Below are positions 57,263-64,000 of a DNA stretch of 64,000 nt, in pieces. The stretch comes from Ectocarpus siliculosus (lineage: Eukaryota > Sar > Phaeophyceae > Ectocarpales > Ectocarpaceae): assembly GCA_000310025.1 (NCBI GenBank), contig FN647962.1:159902-223901 (forward strand), written 5' to 3'. The notes below the pieces were generated by a model that saw nothing but the letters and a program-made list of their open reading frames with translations, was not told the DNA's origin and did not search any database. The stretch's first letter is position 1, and each line of letters starts with the position of its first letter. A program made the translations under genes and the position numbers.

Positions 57263-57537
57263 TGTAGACGCGCCTGAAGTCAGGCAGGGCCTAGGACCAG
57301 TATTCTCCCCCCGTGGCCTCGGGGGGCTGGTCAATTCACCTCCTTGGTGATGGTAAACACAGTGTATTACTATTGCACACGAGTCTCGTCTCTCTCTCTC
57401 TCCATCTATCTCTCTCTCCTGCCAAAATGCCAACCAGGCAGATAGAAACCCCAATCTACCATATCTTTGACATGCATACATATCCAACGGCAGCTTCCCA
57501 CCGTGAACTACTGCTACCCAGGTGCGCTGCGTCCACA
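57263..57537 (-). repeat. 5' LTR of full-length LTR-A element
   Basis: TGTAGACGCGCCTG...GCGTCCACA on plus. Its closest match in the window is the LTR at 46762-47036. Confidence 0.88.
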
Positions 57538-57928
57538 GGTTTCGGGGCACCTATGGCACCTGCGGTGAGAAAGGCCACAATCCAACATTCTGCGCGATCA
57601 TGTTATCCGCTCAGTACCCGCACCTTGTTTTGGGGTACTCAGCACTCGATACGGATCTACGGAGATCTGCGGGGTTCCGTGTAGTATTGGCGGTATGTGT
57701 TGGTCGAGGAGCGGTCTCCCTTTTGCTGTGCATGGGCTAGCATGCCCGTCACACTCGTTAATATACCAAGGTCTTGAATCAACCTTTCTTCTCTGCGTTT
57801 CTGACAACAAGCTGCCTGCCTCCAAGCACGATCGATCGAGCCTGGTTGAGGGTTATGCCGGTATTAGGGTATGATTGTTGCTGCGAGACGTGGTACCTTC
57901 GAGACGTGCTACAGCTGGTGTGCGGGAG

Positions 57929-58050
57929 GCCGTGTCACTTTCGGAACGGCAGTGTGGGTGGTATTACATTGAGATCCGTGTCACTTTCGGAACGGCGGAG
58001 TGGGTGGTATTGTATGCGAGCCGTGTGACGTTCGGAACGGTAGGCAGCGT
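57929..58050 (+). repeat. Tandem repeat, about 46 bp, three units
   Basis: GTCACTTTCGGAACGGC occurs at 57935 and 57982, with a variant GTGACGTTCGGAACGGTAGG at 58024. Each is followed by GTGGGTGGTxTT. Confidence 0.75.
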
Positions 58051-58522
58051 GGGTGGTGTTCGATATGTGTATTGTGTGTGTGTGATCAGCAACTTCTGGA
58101 GGAGGAGCTGGTACGCCAGGAAGACTGACGTGTGAAGCATCGTCGAACCGGAGCAGCCATCGCGGAAGGAGCTGCGCAGAATCCACGCGAGACTCCGAAA
58201 GGAGTACCCCTATTTTGTAGGGTTTCTGGCGGCGCCGAATGCAACAGCACCTGCGGCGACTGCATCTGAAGCTGGAACTGTCGCTGGAGATGACGTCGTC
58301 CGTAGTCTTCGGAGATGCGGCGGAACTCGGCACACTACTTTGAACCCTTTTGTCGGTAGGGCTACGGGTCGCGCGCTCATGGGTGGTGCTGGGCGTCAAC
58401 AGGGAGGAGGAAACAATGGCCAACAGTACCAACAGCAGCAGTAGCAGTGGTAACTGCAACAATACGATGAAGATGAGCGGGAGAAAAGAGCGGAAGAGGA
58501 CCGTAGATGGGCAAGGGAAGAT

Positions 58523-59119
58523 ATGCGGGTTCCAGCGGTGGCGTCAGAGGAGGAATCTGCGTCCCCCGCTGCGGCCGTTGGAGGTGGGGGAGACCCTGGT
58601 CCAAAGAGGTGGTCACAACAGCAAGAGCAGTGGTGCGGGTCTCTTCGCCGGTGGGGTGGTCCTAGCCAGCAACTGCAGGTGGGTGGTTCTCGCCAGCAGC
58701 AGCAGTGGGGTGGGGCTCCCCGCCAGCACTACCATCAGCAGCAGTGGAGCGGGGGTCCTCGCCAGCAACGCCCGCAGCGGCAACCCTTTTCCGGTACGCC
58801 GCAGATTGGGATTGGGGGATGTTACGACTGCGGGAAGAACGCGAAATACCCTCAGCCGAACTCGCCACCTCCACCGAATGCGCCGATGGGGTTATTGTAT
58901 GTCTGTGGGCGGTGTGGAAGACATAGACAGAAGGCTATCCACTGTGCTGCACCCTCGCAGTTTGAGGGCAACTGCTCCACTTGTGGTGAACATGGCCACA
59001 TCTCAAACGTTTGTTCCATGCACGGTCATGGAGTGGCACACTCGCGTGTGAACGTTGTTACGACTCCACTTGCGACGATTTCTCCTTTGCGGGGGACATT
59101 TCCACGGAGACGGCAATGA
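58523..59119 (+). CDS. Gag/nucleocapsid-like protein with CCHC knuckle (198 aa frame)
   Basis: The N-terminal half is a Q-W-G-G-rich low-complexity region with repeated Q-W-x-G-x-P/S-R-Q units. Then come CYDCGKNAKY (incomplete), CGRCGRHRQKAIHC (His displaced) and CSTCGEHGHISNVC, which is a perfect C-x2-C-x4-H-x4-C knuckle. This arrangement is typical of retroelement nucleocapsids that bind RNA. It does not resemble LTR-A gag beyond the knuckle. The true start and the preceding capsid are not recognised, and the frame is likely a remnant. Confidence 0.5.
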   Translation: MRVPAVASEEESASPAAAVGGGGDPGPKRWSQQQEQWCGSLRRWGGPSQQLQVGGSRQQQQWGGAPRQHYHQQQWSGGPRQQRPQRQPFSGTPQIGIGGCYDCGKNAKYPQPNSPPPPNAPMGLLYVCGRCGRHRQKAIHCAAPSQFEGNCSTCGEHGHISNVCSMHGHGVAHSRVNVVTTPLATISPLRGTFPRRRQ

Positions 59120-59484
59120 GTTCTTCTTTCGCGAGGAGAGTTCCCCACGAATTTCCAACCGCTTCAGACTGGTCTTTTACGTTCTCTGGGGCGCCCGTAT
59201 CGGCTGGACCCGCGGCGACGGCGGGTGGAATGGCTGGAGAGTCCACGGTGGCAGATGCGGCGGTGGCATCGGCGACGCCCCCAGCGACGACGGTGGCGAC
59301 GGGGGCGACGGCAGAAACACCCGGTGATAGTTTTTTCCTCGCTGCAGTGGCAGGCAGAACGGCCGAAGCGCCCGAGTTGGCGGCTGGAGCGGCGGGATCG
59401 GTGGCTGTGGCACCAGTAGCGACAGCAGCAACCACGCAACCATCCGTGACGATAGTAGAGTCGCCAACACCGCCTGTGCAATAG

Positions 59485-61022
59485 CAGTGCAGGCGAGTCG
59501 GAGTAAGCACCGGGCGTCTGCGCGAGTTGGGAGCCTGCCTGACTTCGTGGTGGGGGACTGCGTGTTGGTGGCGCGTGTTCGCCGGCGTTGTTCGACACCG
59601 AAACTTCTCATGACCTGGACGGGGCCGTGGAGGATTGTCGCCGCCGAGAGACTGCATGTGTATGGAGTCCAGAACATCGTGTCGGGGGAAGTTCGGGACG
59701 TCCATGTCGCGCGTTTGCGGTTCTACGCCGATGCCGCTCTCGAAATCACGGCCGAGTTGAAGGAGGTCTTTCAGCATGCTTTCACACAGGGGGAGTTCGA
59801 GATGGCGGCGATCGTGGACATGTCGGTGTTGGAAGATGGCCCTGGGTTCGACGTGGAAGTAGAGTGGGTCGGATTCGACAAGGAAGAGAACACCTGGGAA
59901 GACTTGTCCAAGGTGTGGGATGCCGCGCCGCAGTTCGTCACATCCGAGCTGCGGCGGCTGGGTCTGCCGAAAAAGGTTCGGGCTCAGTTGAAGCACCAAT
60001 ACGGCATTGCCCTGGGATTACTTGTTTGAGTTGAGTGAGGGCTATCTTGTCGAGCATTGATAGCATTTCTTCGCTGACTGTTTCTGTACATTCTTCAGCT
60101 TGCCGCGCATTTATGTTGTGGCGTGCCTGTCTTTTGCATGTGATTGAACTGCGTGGAGGCCGCCTTATGACAGCGTGTTGGTGGTATCTCTTCGCGAGCT
60201 ACGTACGTTTGTCTAATTTCGCGACCTTGGCTTGTTCAGCGATCATGCCGATCGTTTCGCCATATATGTTTGGAATTTCGAGATATTTTAACTCAACCCT
60301 GGAAGCGCCTCGTAGCAGTTTTCAGCGTTGCCTTTGGGTTGTTTTTTTTCATCATTTTCCTTGCGTGTGGCAACTTTGCCCATTTCGCGTTGTTTGCGGT
60401 GTGTTGGTCATCCATCCATTGCGTAAGTTTCTCTGTACGCGTGTCTACCGGACTTAGCCAATCTTGTGTGGTCGTCCGACACGTGCGTGTTTGTCGTTTG
60501 AAGCGTCGAGGTCCTTCACTGTTGAATGGGGGCATTCTACGTTTTTGCATGGGAGGTTGAACACTTGCGCTGACTGACGAATTGGTGTGGCATGATTTAG
60601 TCAGGCATGATATCGCCGTGTACGGGTGTTTATCATTCACAAACACCGCTGTCGTTTTCTTCTTGAGTACAACCAGGTGCCTACTGCTGTTTGAGTTCAA
60701 GCTGATTCGTGTCTACTCCGGTAGTAATAAGCTTTGGGGGCATTGTGGACGCAGCGCACCTGGGTAGCAGTAGTTCACGGTGGGAAGCTGCCGTTGGATA
60801 TGTATGCATGTCAAAGATATGGTAGATTGGGGCTTCTATCTGGCTGGTTGGCATGTTGGCAGGAGAGAGAGAGAGATAGATGGAGAGAGAGAGAGACGAG
60901 ACTCGTGTGCAATAATAATACTCTGTGTTTACCATCACCAAGGAGGTGAATTGACCAGCCCCCCGAGGCCACGGGGGGAGGATACTGGTCCTAGGCCCTG
61001 CCTGACTTCAGGCGTATCTACA
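59485..61022 (+). mobile_element. LTR-A 3' fragment fused behind foreign gag
   Basis: An open frame (59487-60029, 180 codons) encodes the integrase C-terminus and chromodomain, intact and ending like the full-length copy. Then come the 3' non-coding region and an LTR at 60744-61022. The segment is about 99 percent identical, in inverse, to 50922-52465. The junction GTGCAGGCGAGTCGG matches the full copy from the G at about 52463 leftward. Confidence 0.82.
60744..61022 (+). repeat. 3' LTR of the fused LTR-A fragment
   Basis: TGTGGACGCAGCGC...CAGGCGTATCTACA. Its closest relative is the LTR at 50922-51198 in opposite orientation. Confidence 0.88.
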
Positions 61023-61195
61023 AGTCTTTCTCTCGGTCCATCTATATCTCTTCCTCCCTCTCTCTCTCTCTCTCTTTCCTGCTAACATGCCAGCCAGACA
61101 GAAAGAAACCCTAATCTACCTTATCTTAGACATGTATATATCCAAAAGGCGACTTCCCACGTGAACTACTGCTACCCATGTGCGCCGCTTCCACA
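61023..61195 (-). repeat. Old diverged LTR-A fragment
   Basis: It keeps the CT-rich block, CCTGCTAACATGCCAGCCAG and the end TGCGCCGCTTCCACA, about 80 percent like other LTRs. The younger LTR-A copy abuts it at the CT block. Confidence 0.65.
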
Positions 61196-61229
61196 GGTTA
61201 CCAACAAGTAGCGAGTTCTTTGGAAGCGT

Positions 61230-61413
61230 GGTGGACAGGGGTTTGCTGGGGCTTCGGACATGGTACTTCCATTGTTGTTCCATCTGGGGTGCTTCTGTTG
61301 TCTTGTGGATATACTCTAGTTCTCTCTTGTCTTCATTTCTACCCCTCTCTATGGCGGCTTACGGGAGGCGGCCCTCGAGGGTCTACTGAGGGCATATGAC
61401 TCTCTTGCACATA
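61230..61413 (-). mobile_element. Diverged solo LTR, family LTR-B
   Basis: Read on plus it starts GTGGACAGGGGTTTGCTGGG and ends GGCATATGACTCTCTTGCAC then ATA. It is the most diverged LTR-B copy here. Confidence 0.6.
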
Positions 61414-61874
61414 GGTAGGTCTAGAGCCATCCGCCGGTGTCGGAGCCATATCATTTTGCAATTTGCAGATGGCAACGACCCCTGGCGAGCGAGCACTTCA
61501 AGAGCGGTACTGTTGATCAATGTTGTGCGAGGGAGCACCAGAAATACCTGACACGTCTACGCCTTCTTTCAAATCAAAGCGTATGAGAAAGCGGAAGAAA
61601 AATATACATTTCCAGCGTCAACGCTAGTGCCCTCTGTGGAAGTGAAGGCATGGTGTAACAGGTGGATCATAGAGAATCGAACGGCTGGGGAGGGTGAGGA
61701 TACAATCAAACTCGGAGAGTCGTTGCATCCGATTCAACGAATTGAATGCAGAAGGACTGCGGGTAGCCGAACAACGTTTTGATGTTTCTCGAGAAACAAC
61801 AGAGCAGCAGCACTCGAGGCAGGATTTCGCAAATCGGCGGTGCCCCTGGGTATCGTTTGACTCGTAATCAAGCC
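61414..61874. other. No gene seen
   Basis: No repeat family or exon is recognised in this stretch. Confidence 0.4.
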
Positions 61875-62686
61875 GGTCGCACGGGTGGTCTAATTGGTAT
61901 CCTCGAAACCTTCTAGATGTCAGGTCAGGGGTTCGAATCCCGGCGTAAGGCCCATGTTTATGGTTTCCAAATCTGTATCTTCCTTTCTTTGGACAAATGT
62001 TGACTTTTTCGACCTTTTGGGCAGTCTGCCTCCCGAACTAATGCGAATCAGCTGTTCGACCTTTGAGAATAGTCACAGCTTTGCCTAAGATGTCTACAGA
62101 TCGCCTATATGTTTCGCCAGGGCCCACGTTTGATTTTTGCAAGATGCGCAATTTTCACGCCAGATTTTTCCAACACCAGCTTTTGGACAGATCTTGGCCC
62201 AAGATTTGCTCCGAGGTGGTCTTCCGGCCGAATCTTGCACATCTTGCTCTGCTGGAAAAAAATCAAACGTGGACCCTGGCGAAACAAATAGGCGGCCTGT
62301 ATACATCTCAGGCAAAGCTGTGACTATTCTCAAAAGTCGAACAGCTGATTCGCATTCGTTCGGGAGGCAGACTGCCCAAAAGGTCGCATTTGTCCAAAGA
62401 AAGGAAGATAAAGATTTGGAAACCATAAACATGGGTATAAGCTAGATTTTCTTGCAAAATGAGTTTTTCTCTCGCTTCCGCTTCTGGCCCAGTGGATAGT
62501 GCTAGTTCGTGTGTACACAGAGGGAAGAGAGTGCTGAACTCTTCTCGCATTAAAAATCGAAGGCAAAGTACCGCAGGAGGGGAGGGTAGAGAGGGGCTCT
62601 TCTGTGTGACCACGGGTTGGAGTAAACGGCACTAGTGCTGTGAGCGCTGATTTGAATTGAAGTGAAGACAAAAAAAAAAAAAAAAA
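61875..62686 (+). mobile_element. tRNA-derived SINE, copy S4, split by a MITE
   Basis: The head is GGTCGCACGGGTGGTCTAAT with box B GGGGTTCGAATCCC. The body resumes at 62438 (ATTTTCTTGCAAAATGAG, as in the inverse of 31021-31040) and runs to the A tail at 62669-62686. Without the insert it is about 320 bp, like S2. Confidence 0.75.
61949..62437. mobile_element. MITE with about 190-bp inverted repeats and TAA duplication
   Basis: The left arm starts GGCCCATGTTTATGGTTTCC. The right arm (about 62250-62437) is its inverse, ending GGAAACCATAAACATGGGTA. TAA at 61946-61948 repeats at 62438-62440. A GGC-type terminus and a 3-bp T-A-A duplication are characteristic of PIF/Harbinger MITEs. The about 105-bp centre is unrelated. 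No transposase. Confidence 0.75.
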
Positions 62687-63133
62687 TCGGTGGCGCTGTG
62701 AGCATCCATCCATCGGTTGCGAGTGTGAGTCGTCGATCGGGTTCCGGCACATTTCGATGCACGGCATCGCAAGCAGAAGGGTTGGTGTCGACTCGAAAAA
62801 AAGAATATGTCTCAAATATCAACAGGAGCAGCACCACCATTGGCAGGATTACTTGAATCGACTGAGGCGCTGGTGTGGTCCGACTCACACAGTGGGGCCG
62901 TCAGCTCCTGCGAGTGCAATCACACCTAAAAAGTATTCTTCTATCCATGACCAAGATATAGAGAGAGTACACATGAGTCCAAGACAATACATCCCGTGTA
63001 TCATCCAAATCAACCATGATTGATACCCATACCACGAAGCCCCGAGTCTCCGTAGACCTGCTAACACGTGACTACCATTGACCAAAGGTCCACAGATCGG
63101 AGAGTCATAGTCTCTCAGCTGATCCCCCTAGTT
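62687..63133. other. No gene seen
   Basis: Short frames only; nothing recognisable. Confidence 0.4.
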
Positions 63134-63745
63134 GTTTTGGCGGCTGCGCGCAGAATCTGCACAAAGTATGATGGGCCGTGACTGTCCGGTAGTTGCGGCG
63201 CTAGGGGTATGAGGGCAATAAACAGGAATCGAAGTATCGGACACTTCCCTGTTTGCACCCTAGAGGTGTCGAAGACGCGGCGGTCATGCCGTATCTATGA
63301 AGAAGGGACAACTTCAACATGTCTCTCCACGGCACGCTTTCACGAACGTTGTCAAACACCCAGTGCTTCCCCCATGTGGACAAAGTTAATAAAGCCCGTT
63401 GAAGTGAACGTTATCACTCGTTATTATGTCCATCACTTCTATATTTGTCTCGTCTATGACTGTTGGGTGAGAACTCGTTGACGCCGTTCGCGTGTCAGTC
63501 GCTTCTCTGGAAGAGAAGCTTTGACCATACGTCGATCTGAGGGTCTCCAGCAAGTTAGTTGTATCATCACCGGACAAGAAGAGAAGGAAATCATCTGGAT
63601 TGAGGAAGAGATGAAGATATGATTCCGCGCTGATATCCAGCCCCGAGGAAACGATCTACGCACGAACTGTACTCAGCTACAAAGGTGAGCGAAGTAGAGC
63701 GTCTTGTATGAGGGTCTTTTAGCTGTTTTAACACGTTGAGGCGGG
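63134..63745 (+). repeat. Dispersed repeat R2, copy 3
   Basis: It starts GTTTTGGCGGCTGCGCGCAG and ends GCTGTTTTAACAC. It is more diverged than the other two and uninterrupted by a SINE. Its middle (63440-63630) is unlike the others. Confidence 0.6.
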
Positions 63746-64000
63746 GGAGATGGAAACGTAGCACACTTATCCGGCGTTGGTAAAAATCAGCCATCGTGCT
63801 CGGTGATCTCGTTGTCTTTCTAGAATAAACTTAAAGCAAATTCGGAACTCTCAGACGTACGTGCCGATCAACTAACTGTGTCTGGCGTGGACATTATCAT
63901 CTACAGGAGGGACAAATGGTGTTTCGATACGGAGGGTCTGGAAAAACGGAGAATGAATCAGGATTGTATCGGTTGAATTCACAATTAATCAATAATCATC

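Larger units (their letters stand above)
50922..57537 (-). mobile_element. Full-length LTR-A Ty3/gypsy chromovirus-like element (6.6 kb)
   Basis: LTRs are at 50922-51198 and 57263-57537. Order on the minus strand: LTR, leader, gag (57010), protease, RT, RNase H, integrase, chromodomain (ends 51913), 3' non-coding region, polypurine-like CTTTGGGGGCAT, LTR. The order PR-RT-RH-IN plus chromodomain defines Ty3/gypsy. The flanking tetramers differ (GAAC left, GGTT right), and the two LTRs are not closest relatives of each other. No TGG-type tRNA primer site follows the 5' LTR; the palindrome TTATCGATAA is there instead. Confidence 0.88.
57538..59484 (+). mobile_element. Gag-like region of an unrelated retroelement, joined to LTR-A
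   Basis: It begins inside a zinc-knuckle remnant (YGTCGEKGHNPTFC, first Cys replaced by Tyr) right at the LTR-A boundary. A short tandem repeat follows (57929-58050), then Gln-rich coding sequence and two more knuckle-like motifs (58523-59119), then an Ala/Thr-rich frame (59011-59484) that ends at a stop just before the LTR-A integrase sequence. Frames change several times, so it is decayed. Confidence 0.6.

Overview
This window is nuclear DNA from an intron-rich eukaryote, probably an alga or another protist; a brown-alga-like stramenopile is my guess and is weakly supported. The evidence is two long spliced genes with GT-AG and a few GC-AG introns of roughly 80 to 1200 bases, tRNA-derived SINEs, LINE fragments, chromodomain-type Ty3/gypsy retrotransposons and MITE-like elements. 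There are no bacterial operons, RBSs or CRISPR arrays. Two 100-N assembly gaps are present.

Positions 1-20000 hold the host genes. At the left edge three exons on the minus strand (252-1300) encode part of a class I SAM-dependent methyltransferase that runs off the window. A 15-exon plus-strand gene (5200-12591) encodes a complete type 1 D-3-phosphoglycerate dehydrogenase of 562 residues, the first enzyme of the phosphorylated serine pathway, with a short Arg/Ala-rich presequence. Facing it on the minus strand, a 12-exon gene (14757-19986) encodes a 489-residue, eight-helix membrane protein of the Wntless/TMEM181 superfamily. I built both models by hand by joining splice sites so that phase and conserved motifs are kept.

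Positions 20000-37800 have no gene I can support. They hold dispersed repeats: R1 (about 190 bp), R2 (about 590 bp, once as an inverted pair), a tandem repeat of about 205 bp, TIR elements with GGGC-like ends, a segmental duplication (31560-33785 against 34150-36350), SINEs and LTR remnants.

Positions 37800-61400 are a retrotransposon nest. The main family (LTR-A, LTR about 275 bp, 4-bp target duplications) is a Ty3/gypsy element with gag zinc knuckle, DSG protease, W-V-D-D reverse transcriptase, RNase H, integrase and chromodomain. Three internal copies are present: an old degraded plus-strand copy (37868-48894) that hosts five later insertions; a deletion derivative (43881-47036, minus) with an open gag-protease frame; and a full-length minus-strand copy (50922-57537) with several frameshifts in pol. 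A fourth partial copy (59485-61022, plus) is fused behind an unrelated gag-like region and forms a roughly 99 percent identical inverted repeat with the 3' end of the full-length copy. A second small LTR family (LTR-B, about 200 bp) has similar termini, and one LTR-B insertion also has a 4-bp target duplication. The rest of the window (61400-64000) has a SINE split by a long-TIR MITE and a third R2 copy.
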